A DNA stretch of 47,446 nt from Pseudomonadales bacterium (GTDB lineage: Bacteria > Pseudomonadota > Gammaproteobacteria > Pseudomonadales > Azotimanducaceae), in contig JANQFF010000131.1 in the NCBI GenBank assembly GCA_028277965.1, positions 1 through 47,446 on the forward strand. Direction: 5' to 3'. Below are positions 24,584-33,619 of the stretch, in pieces (position 1 is the first letter of the stretch; each line of letters opens with the position of its first letter). Below the pieces are notes generated by a model, which did no database searches, was not told where the DNA came from, and saw nothing but the letters and a program-made list of their open reading frames with translations. The position numbers were made by a program, and so were the translations under genes.

Positions 24584-24618
24584 TCCCACATGAGTAAACC
24601 AGCTACCTGCTTGTGGGA
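24584..24618 (-). terminator. Possible hairpin after the second PQQ dehydrogenase
   Basis: TCCCACA (24584-24590) and TGTGGGA (24612-24618) can pair over a 21-base loop in the 126-base gap between the PQQ dehydrogenase stop and the GCS2 start. There is no T-run, so it is a weak candidate for a transcript end; the gap otherwise shows nothing recognised. Confidence 0.25.
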
Positions 24619-24635
24619 GCCGCGATGGATCTGCA

Positions 24636-26702
24636 TTATTCGAGACCCAGGTTCGCCTGCTCCCGGATGTAGTGTTGCAGCGCCTTAACATGTTCGTCGG
24701 AGAGATTGTCATAGGCAGGCATGCCCAGCGGTACGCGGCCAGCCCTGAGCGTAGCTCCAAACGCATCATGGTCGAGCGGGATGGTGGATGCCCGGAGATC
24801 CGGGGCAGAACCACCAGCTAACCCTTCCTGCCCATGACACCATGAACACTGACCGTAAATATCCTCGCCGGTGCGCGCCAGTGCTTCGTCCACCTCAAAA
24901 AACGGTGCAGCCAGCGGCTCAGGTACCTCGGGTGGTGGCAGTGCAGGTAGTTCCTCATCCCCCTCGAGGGAGAAAGTGACAAGACGTCGCATGTGTCGCC
25001 CGTATTGCCAGCCGAGGTCGCTCGCTTCCTGGCCCCCGATCGCGGCAAAGACAGCTCCCCAGCCGACGAGGAGGGAAACATATTGTTTACCGTTGATAGC
25101 GTAAGTAACCGGCGGAGCGGCTATCCCGAGCCCCAGGTGTTCTTTCCAGAGTTCCTGGCCGGTTTCGGCGTTGTAGGCTACAAGGTCACCGTCCGCACGG
25201 CCCTGGAACACGAGGTTCCCCGCAGTGGTGAGGGTGCCGGGGTTCCAAGGTGAGTGCAGTGGGATTTCCCAGACCTGTTCCTGTTTTACCGGATCCCAGG
25301 CCTGCAATGAGCCTCGTGTGCCGTCGTTGCGATTGCCGACTATTTCGAAAGCAACCCCTTCCCCGCCGGTAGGTACAGGCGCAAACCAGTCCGGTGACTC
25401 CCAGGTATTGAGGTCGACCTCATCATCCGAATAGATCAGATACTGGTGAATGGTCGGTATGTACACGAGCCCGGTCTGAGGGTTGTACGACATCGGTGGC
25501 CAGTTGTGAGCGCCGAATGGTCCTGGTGTGACAAGTGCCTGACCATCTTCATACCTGGATCCAGGCACCTCGACAGGGCGTCCGGTGGCCAGATCGATCT
25601 TCGATGCCCAGCTGACGTCTGCGTAGGGCTCAGCGGAGAGCAGCTTCCCCGTACCTCGTTCGATCACATAGAAAAACCCGTTCTTCGGAGCGTGCATGAT
25701 GACCTTGCGCTCTTTGCCATCGATCTCCAGGTCCGCCAGCACGATATCCATGTTGGAGTTGTAGTCCCAGGTTTCTCCCGGCGTTGTCTGGTAGTGCCAG
25801 AGATACTCGCCGGTGTCGGGGTCGAGAGCGACGATCGAGCACAGGAAGAGATTGTCACCGCCACCGGGACTTCTGATCTTACGGTTCCATGGCGCTCCAT
25901 TGCCGGTACCGATATAGAGCGCGTCAAATTCGGGGTCGTACGTAAATCCGTGCCAGGCGTTTCCGCCGCCTCCCATCGTCCACCATTCACCAGTCCAGGT
26001 TTCAGCGGCCATCTCCATGGCTGCATTTTCGAAACCGTCAGCCGGGTTTCCTGGAACGATATAGAAGCGCCACGCCTGCTCACCGGTCTCAGCATCGTAC
26101 GCTGTGACATAACCGCGTGAGCCGGAGTTTTCGGTCCCTCCATTGCCGACCAGGACTTTGCCTTTGAATATCTTGGGAGCGCCCGTGATGTAGAGCGGCG
26201 TACCCGGAACGATGGTATTGACGTTCCAGATCTCCTCACCCGTGGCCTTGTCGAGCGCAATCAGACGGCCAGCCACGGTGGTCGTGAATACCTTGTCTTT
26301 CCAGAGACCGACACCGCGGCTGCCGTGCAGAAAACTCGATCGGGACCGGCCGGGATCAGGCGCGGGAATGTATTTCCAGAGCTGTTTCCCCGTGGTGGCG
26401 TCGACAGCCCAGACCATATTCTTCGAACCGGTGAAGTACATCACCCCTTCGCTGACGAGCGGTGTGGCCACGAGGCCTTGAGCATCCGGCAGATCGATAT
26501 ACCAGTCGACCTTCAGGTCGCTGACGTTGCCGGCGTTGACGTCACTCAGGGGGCTGAAACGCTGTTCGCTATAAGTGCGACCATAGGCCAGCCACTCGTT
26601 ACTCGTCTCGTCGGCCAGCGCTTTGTCATCGATTGCTCTGGCCGCCACGTTGCCGGAAATCACAATGCAGGCAACAAGTGCCACGTGAGATATCCTGATC
26701 AT
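24636..26702 (-). CDS. PQQ-dependent quinohaemoprotein dehydrogenase (second copy, no CC pair)
   Basis: A 688-residue quinoprotein dehydrogenase with a Sec signal peptide (MIRISHVALVACIVISGNVAARA) and fused cytochrome c domain (C619-SW-C622-H623, Met about 661 in LGMPAY). Propeller W-motifs, IRSPGGGDNLFL and PGETWDYNSNMDIVLADL are present. The vicinal Cys pair found in most of these enzymes is absent: the corresponding stretch reads RSRSSFLHGSRGVGLW. ATG 26702 is preferred to a GTG two codons upstream because GGGGGAGA sits at a good distance. It is monocistronic by spacing. Substrate is probably an alcohol or aldehyde oxidised in the periplasm; the missing CC means the PQQ pocket differs from the copy at 17625. 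Confidence 0.92.
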   Translation of the reverse strand: MIRISHVALVACIVISGNVAARAIDDKALADETSNEWLAYGRTYSEQRFSPLSDVNAGNVSDLKVDWYIDLPDAQGLVATPLVSEGVMYFTGSKNMVWAVDATTGKQLWKYIPAPDPGRSRSSFLHGSRGVGLWKDKVFTTTVAGRLIALDKATGEEIWNVNTIVPGTPLYITGAPKIFKGKVLVGNGGTENSGSRGYVTAYDAETGEQAWRFYIVPGNPADGFENAAMEMAAETWTGEWWTMGGGGNAWHGFTYDPEFDALYIGTGNGAPWNRKIRSPGGGDNLFLCSIVALDPDTGEYLWHYQTTPGETWDYNSNMDIVLADLEIDGKERKVIMHAPKNGFFYVIERGTGKLLSAEPYADVSWASKIDLATGRPVEVPGSRYEDGQALVTPGPFGAHNWPPMSYNPQTGLVYIPTIHQYLIYSDDEVDLNTWESPDWFAPVPTGGEGVAFEIVGNRNDGTRGSLQAWDPVKQEQVWEIPLHSPWNPGTLTTAGNLVFQGRADGDLVAYNAETGQELWKEHLGLGIAAPPVTYAINGKQYVSLLVGWGAVFAAIGGQEASDLGWQYGRHMRRLVTFSLEGDEELPALPPPEVPEPLAAPFFEVDEALARTGEDIYGQCSWCHGQEGLAGGSAPDLRASTIPLDHDAFGATLRAGRVPLGMPAYDNLSDEHVKALQHYIREQANLGLE

Positions 26703-26761
26703 CGTCACTCTCCCCCTGGTGTGCCTGACCTGAGAGTACCTTGGGTCGGCTTGTCAGACAA

Positions 26762-26778
26762 TCGCGGCTAAAGCCGCT
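26762..26778 (-). repeat. Partial REP-like unit
   Basis: TCGCGGCTAAAGCCGCT is the inverse of the last 17 bases of the 23-base REP-like unit; the CCTACA end is missing. It lies in the promoter-side gap of the second PQQ dehydrogenase, next to the first copy of the longer hairpin repeat. Confidence 0.65.
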
Positions 26779-26802
26779 TTCGATCACTTGAGTTAGCTTC
26801 CT

Positions 26803-26918
26803 GGCGTCCGTGCCGCAATATCCTCCGGTCGATTGAACCCCGGACCTCGCATCACCACAAGTCGCGGGCAGGCGACTTGTTGCTCGGTCGTCCGGCGCAG
26901 TGCACCGGACCCGCGATT
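26803..26918. repeat. Dispersed multi-hairpin repeat, copy A
   Basis: This 116-base stretch shares several blocks in the same order with 38980-39096: GGCRTCCRTGCCGCA, a TCGAT-TAACCCC segment, CTCGCATCACC, TGCTCG and CGTCCGGCGC-TGC-CCGGACCC-CGATT. It forms a perfect 9-base stem ACAAGTCGC/GCGACTTGT (26857-26880) and a GTCCGGCGCA/TGCACCGGAC stem with one mismatch (26890-26910). It follows the stop of the Eis-like gene and precedes the PQQ gene. The stem in the middle differs in sequence from copy B but is kept as a stem, as expected for a structured element. Confidence 0.7.
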
Positions 26919-26933
26919 CCTGGAATTTCAAGA

Positions 26934-28142
26934 TCAGTAATGGTCCGGGCAGTGTGGGGCGTGATGGGGTTGAAACAGGTTGTCCAATGTTTCGATCCCT
27001 GCGTCGTCTGCCTGCAGCAATCCCCAGGATCGCAGGGTCCGTGCGCTGTGATTGCCGCAGAAGAGACTGGCCAGGGATTTGATCGACATGGTCGCGTCAG
27101 GTTGGTTGGCAGAACTGGTAACGGCAGCTTCTTCGGGACTCGCCTCGAGCGACCATGTGCCTGTGTTCCAGGGAGCCAGACTGTCTTCATCAATTGATAT
27201 CGTGACTTTTCCGGGCCGTATATAACCGCGTTCCCGAAGCGCTGCCTCAACGTCGACGATGCGCAACCAGCTCCCTTCAGCATCCCGGGTGTGCAACATG
27301 CGTGGTTCCATGAAGATTTCCTTCAGGGGGTCATCTACGGGAGCGTTTTCCCAGGTGATTCTTCCGACCAGGTCGTGTTGGCCGAGGTACGACCAGAGTG
27401 ACCTGTATGCATCCATATTGAGCCAGGCCAGGTCTCTGACTTTGATTTCCTGTCCGCGTGCAACGTTGTCGACTTTTTCGGAACGCAGCGTGTAAATCAC
27501 ATAGGCCTGAGGCTCGTCGTTCGCGTAGGCGACAGCAGCGTAAACGGGTCCATCTCCGCTTTCGTCAAAAAAGTTACCCCAGAGATACTGGGACCGGTGC
27601 AGGTAACCAAAACGGTCGGCAACATACGACAGGTAGACCTTCTTTGCCTCAGCGACGGCTTCCGTTCCTGTCAGACGTCGAACGGGACAGTTGCCGTTGT
27701 CGCCATCGGTGAAGTTAACGTCAACGGTATCGACCTGGTAGGTACGATTTGCGCCCATGGCCGCGTAGCCATAGCGCTGGTAGATCGCCGCCTGGGAGGC
27801 CCACAGCCCAGCCACTGCTTGTCCGGAGTCCCGCTGCACTTCAAAAGACTTCGTCACGATTTTGCGCACGATTCCCTGGCGCCGGTATTCCGGACGTGTA
27901 CCCACGCCCGTGACACCGCCAAATGCCATCGCGGTTCCGTTGGCGCGGAAAGTAAATGGAATGATGGCGTAGGAGGTTGCCATTACAGGGCCGTCAAATG
28001 CGCAGATTGTCCACTCCGGTCGTGTCGATTGAGCAGGGATGTTGTCAGGCCCGTCCCCAAAAGAACCGCCGTAAGAGTAGGAGCCCATCAATCCATACTG
28101 ATCCATCTCCCCTTCGGTTGCTGGTCGTATCTCTATCGACAT
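26934..28142 (-). CDS. Eis-like GNAT N-acetyltransferase with SCP2-like domain
   Basis: A 402-residue protein of the Eis (enhanced intracellular survival) family: a first GNAT domain with the acetyl-CoA motif GVGTRPEYRRQGI (79-91), IYQRYGYAAMG carrying a likely catalytic Tyr, a second degenerate GNAT domain (VARGQEIKVRDLAWLNMDAY) and a C-terminal SCP2-like segment (ATMSIKSLASLFCG). Length equals typical Eis proteins. These enzymes acetylate amines such as aminoglycosides or polyamines; in M. tuberculosis Eis the C-terminal carboxylate takes part. The substrate here is unknown. GGGAGAAG precedes the ATG. It follows the small GNAT gene by nine bases and is probably in one transcript with it. 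Confidence 0.88.
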   Translation of the reverse strand: MSIEIRPATEGEMDQYGLMGSYSYGGSFGDGPDNIPAQSTRPEWTICAFDGPVMATSYAIIPFTFRANGTAMAFGGVTGVGTRPEYRRQGIVRKIVTKSFEVQRDSGQAVAGLWASQAAIYQRYGYAAMGANRTYQVDTVDVNFTDGDNGNCPVRRLTGTEAVAEAKKVYLSYVADRFGYLHRSQYLWGNFFDESGDGPVYAAVAYANDEPQAYVIYTLRSEKVDNVARGQEIKVRDLAWLNMDAYRSLWSYLGQHDLVGRITWENAPVDDPLKEIFMEPRMLHTRDAEGSWLRIVDVEAALRERGYIRPGKVTISIDEDSLAPWNTGTWSLEASPEEAAVTSSANQPDATMSIKSLASLFCGNHSARTLRSWGLLQADDAGIETLDNLFQPHHAPHCPDHY

Positions 28143-28151
28143 GGCTTCTCC

Positions 28152-28592
28152 CTATGTAAGTGGCTGGCGCATTTCCGTGCCAACCGCGTTGAACCCGAAT
28201 TTTTCGTAGAAAGGCCGGTTCTTTGCAGTTGTCTCGACGAGATAGAGGCCGTATTCGGCGCAGCCGCGGGTGCGTGCGACCTCGACGCTCGCTTCAACGA
28301 GCAGTGCGCCGACGTTTTTTCCACGTGCAGCCGGGTCGACGATCAGCTCCTCGAGCTGGCAGTACTCACCTCCGTAGCGCATCGCCAGATTGAATGAGAG
28401 AGAAGCGAGGCCAAGCAGCGTGTCACCTTCTTCTGCAACGATGATTGTTCCACGGGCTCCATCCTGCAGCGCATCGAAAACCGTCCCGGCGTCTGAAGAC
28501 ATAGCGCCTCCAGTTGCGTCTGTCAGCGCAGACAGGAGTTCCAGGCATGCTTCTTTGTCAGCCGGGGTTGTCGTGCGGGTATGAACTGGCAT
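28152..28592 (-). CDS. GNAT family N-acetyltransferase
   Basis: A 146-residue single-domain GNAT. The core LEELIVDPAARGKNVGALLV holds the R/Q-x-x-G-x-G/A acetyl-CoA loop (ARGKNVGALL, slightly unusual with N), and the C-terminal RPFYEKFGFNAVG is the typical GNAT ending. ATG 28590-28592 has GGGAGGAT at the right distance and is preferred to the GTG one codon earlier. It probably acetylates a small amine or peptide in the cytoplasm. It lies directly upstream of the Eis-like gene and is divergent from the NTF2-like gene at 28651. Confidence 0.88.
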   Translation of the reverse strand: MPVHTRTTTPADKEACLELLSALTDATGGAMSSDAGTVFDALQDGARGTIIVAEEGDTLLGLASLSFNLAMRYGGEYCQLEELIVDPAARGKNVGALLVEASVEVARTRGCAEYGLYLVETTAKNRPFYEKFGFNAVGTEMRQPLT

Positions 28593-28650
28593 CACTCTAT
28601 CCTCCCAAAGCCTTACACTTATATCACGTTAACAGCGGGAGGGAATGGTC

Positions 28651-29094
28651 ATGAACACGCTCGAAGAGCGGCTTGCGCGAATGGAAGCAAAAGATGAGAT
28701 TCGCGAGCTCACTCACCGGTATTGTCATGGGGTGGTGGATGGCGACGCTGATCGGATTGTCGAGCTGTTCTGTCAGGATGGCGTCTTTCGTACACACACG
28801 CTGGCACCGCAGGGCCACGCGGAGCTTCTCGAGTTCTACAGCGGCGGTGTTGGGGGAAAGACGCACAAACCATTTGTGCAGAACCACGTCATCGAGTTCG
28901 AGGATGAGGAACGTGCAACAGGGCGTTGTTCCGTTGAAATCCGTGTGTGGCAGGACAACGAGGCGTACACCCAGGCAGGTCATTACCATGATCGCTATCG
29001 AAAAGAAGACGGCCGCTGGCGTTTCGCCGAACGGCACTACATCCGCTATCACAACGCACCCTGGTCACAGGGGTGGACAAAAAACGGGCCCTAA
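28651..29094 (+). CDS. NTF2/SnoaL-like domain protein
   Basis: A 147-residue cytoplasmic protein with the SnoaL_4-type pattern: LEERLARMEAKDEIRELTHRY at the start, DADRIVELFCQDGVFRT, then HYHDRYRKEDGRWRFAERHY near the end. Such proteins often act as dehydratases/isomerases or small ring-hydroxylase beta-like folds; no catalytic role is certain. GGGAGG lies eight to nine bases before ATG 28651; an in-frame ATG at 28645 is too close to that site. A 236-base gap follows, holding a MITE-like element. It is unrelated in sequence to the exported NTF2-like protein at 1214. Confidence 0.85.
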   Translation: MNTLEERLARMEAKDEIRELTHRYCHGVVDGDADRIVELFCQDGVFRTHTLAPQGHAELLEFYSGGVGGKTHKPFVQNHVIEFEDEERATGRCSVEIRVWQDNEAYTQAGHYHDRYRKEDGRWRFAERHYIRYHNAPWSQGWTKNGP

Positions 29095-29119
29095 TCGGAC
29101 AGAGAAATCTTGTTAGCTC

Positions 29120-29326
29120 TGTAGGAGCGGGCTTTAAAGGCACCTCTAATAACCTCTTCAAAGCCCCGTAGGGCGCTGGTAAGCGGGGGCTGTAGCTGTG
29201 TTAGGCTTCTCTTCACCTAAAGAGCCAATGGGGCCCGCCATTACCTGCGAAGCCTGCCTTGCCACAGCCCCCGCAGAACTCGCGCTGAGCACCGAATAGG
29301 TTGTTAGAGGTGCCCTTTAGCCGCGA
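29120..29326. repeat. REP-like palindrome split by an inserted element
   Basis: TGTAGGAGCGGGCTTTA (29120-29136) and GCCGCGA (29320-29326) are the two parts of the REP-like unit (with one extra G), separated by the element at 29139-29314. CTTTA is present on both sides (29132-29136 and 29315-29319), as expected if it was duplicated on insertion; a TA duplication is an alternative reading. The unit ends five bases before the purL stop. Confidence 0.75.
29139..29314. mobile_element. MITE-like non-coding element, 176 bp
   Basis: Terminal inverted repeats GGCACCTCTAATAACCT (29139-29155) and AGGTTGTTAGAGGTGCC (29298-29314) match at 16 of 17 positions. Inside, GCGGGGGCTGT (29183-29193) pairs with ACAGCCCCCGC (29264-29274), so the whole could fold into a long hairpin. 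No open frame of note lies within it. It interrupts a REP-like unit and is flanked by CTTTA on both sides. Short size, matched ends and lack of coding capacity define a MITE; the transposase that moved it is not in the window and the parent IS family cannot be named. Confidence 0.72.
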
Positions 29327-29330
29327 TTCT

Positions 29331-32300
29331 CTAATCCAGCGCCACCCGCGCATTCCGAAACAAACGCATCCACGGGCCGTCTTCACCCCAGGACGGATCC
29401 TGCCAGACGTTCTGACACGTACGGAACACCCGCTCGGGGTGCGGCATCATCGCCAGTACCCGGCCTTCATTGGCGGTGATACCTGCAAGACCCTGCGCCG
29501 CACCGTTGGGGTTGTAGGGATACACTTCGGTGACTTCGTGGTGACCATCGACGTACTGAAAAGCAACCTGCCGGTTCTCGATAAGCATGTCGATGCCCGT
29601 CCCACCCGAGAATTCCGCCCGCCCTTCTCCGTGTGCGACTGCCACAGGAAGGACGCTGCCACCCATATCCGTCAACCACGGCGAATCGCCGTCGACCACG
29701 CGGGTCATGACCATCCGTCCTTCAAACTGCTCTGACCGGTTACGTACGAAAAGTGGCCAACCTTCGGCACCGGGAATGAGCTCGGCGAGCTGGGCAAGCA
29801 TCTGACAACCGTTGCACACCCCAAGCACCAGGTGGTCCTGGAAAAAGGATTCAAACTGATCCCGGAGCGAAGGATTGTAGAGCACACTCTTTGCCCAACC
29901 ACCGCCACCACCAAGTACATCTCCATATGAGAAGCCACCACAGGCGACAAGGGCCTGAAAGTCCTCCAGCGTGTGACGTTGCTCGATGAGATCACTCATA
30001 TGGACATCGGTACAGTCGAATCCAGCACGATCGAACGCCGCTGCCATTTCGAGTTGTCCGTTTACGCCCTGCTCGCGCAGGACCGCAATCGCTGGACGGC
30101 GCTCGGTATTGATGAAAGGTAACGCGACATCTTCTGCCACGTCGTAGTTCACTCCTGCGGATATTCCAGGGTCGCGCAAACGGTCCGCCACCACGAGATC
30201 GAGCTCCTCGTCTGCACAATCCGCGTTGTCGCGTATCCGCTGTAACGCATGACTGGTGAGACTCCACAACCGCTCGAGACCGGCGCGGGTGTTCTCGTAC
30301 AGTACCCCATCCTGTCCGTTCACGCGGATAACCTCATCCTCTCGCACCCGGCCGACAACGTCGACGGCACAGGGCGCCTGGTGAACGATCACTGCGGCCT
30401 GGCCCACAGGGACCTGAATGACGATCCCGAGTTCCTCGTTGAATAACCAATCGAGGGGGGGGCGGGGGCCGGCATCAATATCCACACCGCAGCGAGCGGC
30501 AAAAGCCATTTCCAGAACTGTGGTTAAAAGCCCACCATCGGAGCGGTCGTGCATGGCAAGGATGATCCCGTCATTTGCAAGTGTCCGCACGTACTGGAGC
30601 ATTTCCCTCAGGCTTTCGCCGTCGGCATCGGGCGTGGTATCTCCTATCTGACCGTAGACCTGCGCGAGCGTGCTGCCACCGAGCCGTTGCTCGCCCAGAT
30701 GCAGCAGCAACAACGAGCTTTCTGTCCCACTCTGCAGAACCGGCGTCAGGGTTTTCCGTACGTCCTCAACCGTCGCAAACGCCGAAACAATCAGGCTGAC
30801 AGGCGCCACGACTTTCCGTTCTTCACCCTCTGCCTGCCAGCGCATCTGCATGGAAAGAGAGTCTTTCCCGACGGGCACGGCTATCCCAAGGGCCGGGCAG
30901 AATTCCTCCCCAACCGCCTGAACGGCTTCGTACAGTGCCTGTTCTTCAGCATTGGGACCGGACGCAGCCATCCAGTTTGCTGACAACACAACACGGTCGA
31001 GAGCATCAACGTCAGCTGCCACGAGGTTGGTGAGTGCTTCACCCACCGCCATACGGGCAGAGGCCGCCGGATTGACCAACGCGAGGGGGATACGCTCACC
31101 CATGGAAAACGCTTCGCCACGATAGCTCGAGAAACCGCGGATAGTGACTGCGAGGTCCGCTACAGGGGTCTGCCAGGGACCAATCATCGGCTGACACGCA
31201 ACCATCCCGGTGATCGACCGGTCGCCGATGGTAATGAGGAACTTCTTCGAAGCAACTGCCGGGAACTGCAGCACTCGGCTGACAGCTTCTCCAAGATCAA
31301 CATCAGCGAGTTCCAGCGGATGCGCTGTCAGGGCTTCCCGATCGAACGTGCGCGTCATCTTTGGAGGTTTTCCGAAGAGCACTTCCATGGGGAGGTCCAC
31401 AGGATGATCCTCAAAGTGGCTGTCGGTAACCCGCAAGGTGTCGTCACCCGTTGCGCGCCCAACAACGGCATAAGGACACCGCTCCCGCTGACAGAACGCT
31501 TCAAAGACATCCAGCCGGTCTGCGTCTATACCAAGCACATACCGTTCCTGTGCTTCGTTACACCAGATCTCGAGAGGAGACATGCCCGGGTCGGCATTTG
31601 GAATATGCCGAAGTTCGAACTGGCCGCCCGCACCACCATCTTTCACGAGTTCAGGCAGCGCATTCGACATGCCACCGGCCCCAACATCGTGGATCAGCTG
31701 TATCGGGTTTTCTCCGCCAAGGGCACAGCAGGCATCTATTACCTCCTGACAGCGCCGCTCCATCTCCGGATTACCCCGCTGCACCGATGCAAAATCGAGG
31801 TCAGAGTGGCTCGCGCCAGAAGCCATGCTCGATGCAGCGCCACCTCCGAGACCAATGAGCATTGCCGGACCACCAAGTACGACCAGTGCCGTTCCCGCTC
31901 GGAACATCGTGTGGTGTACGTGTTCTTCCCGAACCGTGCCCACACCCCCAGCGATCATGATCGGTTTGTGGTAACCCCGGATCTGCCCCGCATGTTCGAT
32001 CTCCATCGTGCGGAAATAGCCGTTGATCGCCGGTCGCCCATACTCGTTATTGAAGCTCGCACCGCCGATCGGACCTTCCAGCATGATGTCCAGAGCAGAA
32101 GCCGTATGCCCTGGTTTGCCGGTATCGAGTTCCCACGGCTGTGGAAGACCCGGTATGTTGAGATGAGATGTCGTGAAACCCGTGAGCCCCGCTTTCGGTT
32201 TCGAACCTCGGCCAACCGCACCTTCGTCACGGATTTCGCCACCCGATCCGGTGGCAGCACCCGGAAACGGTGCGATCGCGGTTGGATGGTTATGCGTCTC

Positions 32301-33158
32301 GACTTTCATCAGCACATGAACCGGTTCATTCACATAGCCGTAGCGGTGCGTGTGAGGATCCACCCACCAACGCGCGTCCTGATGGCCCTCGATCACAGCA
32401 GCATTGTCGCTGTAAGCGCTCAGGATCCCCCGCCCGTTGGTTTGTTTGTGAGTATTCCTGATCATCCCGAACAGGGAACCACTCTGCGGTGTCCCATCAA
32501 TTACCCAATCCGCATTGAATATCTTATGTCGGCAGTGTTCCGAGTTCGCCTGCGCAAACATCATCAGTTCGACATCTGTCGGATCGCGGTCGAGGTTCCG
32601 GTATGCTTCCGCCAGATACTCGATCTCGTCATCAGACAGAGCCATACCGAGTTCCGTATTCGCCCTTTCGAGCGCTTCGACGCCGTCGGCCAGTAACGGC
32701 AGGCGTTCGAGTGGCTGCGGATCCTGCTGATGGAAGGTCGATTCGAAGGCTTCTTCCGTGAATAGTTCTTCCGTCATTCTGTCGTAGAGATATTCGGCAC
32801 GAACGTCTTCCCGACTGGCACCTTCACTGACAAACCAGCGTACGCCGCGTTCGACTCGGATGACTTCAGGGAGCCCGCATATCCCAAAGATATCCGTTGC
32901 TTTGCTGGACCAGGGAGAGATCGTGCCTCGACGCGGCATGACAGTAGCCAGCCGCTTGCCACACGGTTCCGGCATGTCTTCTGTCGGTCCATAACGTAAA
33001 AGGTTTTCTACCCGCCCCAGCTTATCGTCGTCGAGTTCACCCTCCAGATTCAGAACATGAACGTATTCCGCGTAACACACGCCTGGTGTGCGTTCCTGCT
33101 GTCGCCTGAGTCCAAACTGACTGAGTGCCGGTCGACCCGGCAGAGCGATGACCTTCAT
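29331..33158 (-). CDS. purL: Phosphoribosylformylglycinamidine synthase
   Basis: A 1275-residue large-type PurL, step four of purine synthesis: FGAR + Gln + ATP to FGAM. The N-terminal FGAM-synthase domains include AQANSEHCRHKIFNADW and VETHNHPTAIAPFPGAATG; the second half has GDRSITGMVACQPM and VGKDSLSMQMRW. The C-terminal glutaminase has GGFSYGDVLGGGGGWAK, the nucleophile Cys in GVCNGCQML and the PHPER His-Glu pair. The frame starts 17 codons earlier, but ATG 33156-33158 (MKVIALPG) overlaps the tadA stop (ATGA) and is the natural start. It ends the guaB-guaA-tadA-purL run, a purine set. Confidence 0.97.
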   Translation of the reverse strand: MKVIALPGRPALSQFGLRRQQERTPGVCYAEYVHVLNLEGELDDDKLGRVENLLRYGPTEDMPEPCGKRLATVMPRRGTISPWSSKATDIFGICGLPEVIRVERGVRWFVSEGASREDVRAEYLYDRMTEELFTEEAFESTFHQQDPQPLERLPLLADGVEALERANTELGMALSDDEIEYLAEAYRNLDRDPTDVELMMFAQANSEHCRHKIFNADWVIDGTPQSGSLFGMIRNTHKQTNGRGILSAYSDNAAVIEGHQDARWWVDPHTHRYGYVNEPVHVLMKVETHNHPTAIAPFPGAATGSGGEIRDEGAVGRGSKPKAGLTGFTTSHLNIPGLPQPWELDTGKPGHTASALDIMLEGPIGGASFNNEYGRPAINGYFRTMEIEHAGQIRGYHKPIMIAGGVGTVREEHVHHTMFRAGTALVVLGGPAMLIGLGGGAASSMASGASHSDLDFASVQRGNPEMERRCQEVIDACCALGGENPIQLIHDVGAGGMSNALPELVKDGGAGGQFELRHIPNADPGMSPLEIWCNEAQERYVLGIDADRLDVFEAFCQRERCPYAVVGRATGDDTLRVTDSHFEDHPVDLPMEVLFGKPPKMTRTFDREALTAHPLELADVDLGEAVSRVLQFPAVASKKFLITIGDRSITGMVACQPMIGPWQTPVADLAVTIRGFSSYRGEAFSMGERIPLALVNPAASARMAVGEALTNLVAADVDALDRVVLSANWMAASGPNAEEQALYEAVQAVGEEFCPALGIAVPVGKDSLSMQMRWQAEGEERKVVAPVSLIVSAFATVEDVRKTLTPVLQSGTESSLLLLHLGEQRLGGSTLAQVYGQIGDTTPDADGESLREMLQYVRTLANDGIILAMHDRSDGGLLTTVLEMAFAARCGVDIDAGPRPPLDWLFNEELGIVIQVPVGQAAVIVHQAPCAVDVVGRVREDEVIRVNGQDGVLYENTRAGLERLWSLTSHALQRIRDNADCADEELDLVVADRLRDPGISAGVNYDVAEDVALPFINTERRPAIAVLREQGVNGQLEMAAAFDRAGFDCTDVHMSDLIEQRHTLEDFQALVACGGFSYGDVLGGGGGWAKSVLYNPSLRDQFESFFQDHLVLGVCNGCQMLAQLAELIPGAEGWPLFVRNRSEQFEGRMVMTRVVDGDSPWLTDMGGSVLPVAVAHGEGRAEFSGGTGIDMLIENRQVAFQYVDGHHEVTEVYPYNPNGAAQGLAGITANEGRVLAMMPHPERVFRTCQNVWQDPSWGEDGPWMRLFRNARVALD

Positions 33159-33619
33159 TCGGCGGACATCCTGCGTTTTTGAAAGAAAGAACTCATCAGC
33201 TCGCTGCACTGCTCGGCCAGAACCTGTCCGGCAATCTCAATCCGATGATTGAGGAACTCACTTGCGAGCAACGGATGACTTACCACGACGCCCGCTTTGG
33301 GTTCGGCTGCGCCAAACACCAGTCGTTTGACGCGGGCATGGATCATCGCACCGGCGCACATCATGCACGGTTCGACTGTGACATAGAGTGTCGCTTCCGG
33401 AAGCCGATAGTTTTCCGCTTTTTGCGCAGCGCGACGCAGCGCAACAACTTCCGCGTGGGCGCTGGGATCTGATTGGGCAAGCGGCGCGTTGTGTCCTTCG
33501 CCAAGAATCTCACCATCCCGCACGACCACCGCCCCTACCGGGACCTCGTCTAAATCGAATGCCTGTTGCGCAAGCTCAATTGCGCGACGCATAAACCGTT
33601 CATCTTCGCCTGCAGTCAT
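33155..33619 (-). CDS. tadA: tRNA adenosine(34) deaminase
   Basis: A 154-residue zinc deaminase that converts wobble A34 to inosine in tRNA-Arg(ACG). Zinc ligand and proton-shuttle residues are H55-A-E57 (HAEVVALR) and C85-x2-C88 (PCMMCAG). The ATG at 33617-33619 overlaps the guaA stop (ATGA), favoured over a GTG two codons earlier. Its own stop overlaps the purL start in the same way. C-terminal SSFFQKRR is the typical basic end. In many gammaproteobacteria mltF lies near tadA and purL; here nothing separates the genes. Confidence 0.95.
   Translation of the reverse strand: MTAGEDERFMRRAIELAQQAFDLDEVPVGAVVVRDGEILGEGHNAPLAQSDPSAHAEVVALRRAAQKAENYRLPEATLYVTVEPCMMCAGAMIHARVKRLVFGAAEPKAGVVVSHPLLASEFLNHRIEIAGQVLAEQCSELMSSFFQKRRMSAE

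Noticed and set aside
29139-29314. Small RNA gene in the purL-downstream gap
   Set aside because: The hairpin is explained by matched terminal repeats and flanking duplications of an inserted element; no promoter was seen.
31320-32696. Plus-strand open frame of 458 codons inside purL
   Set aside because: It is the antisense shadow of a conserved part of purL; the sequence is rich in Arg/His/Thr without any domain.
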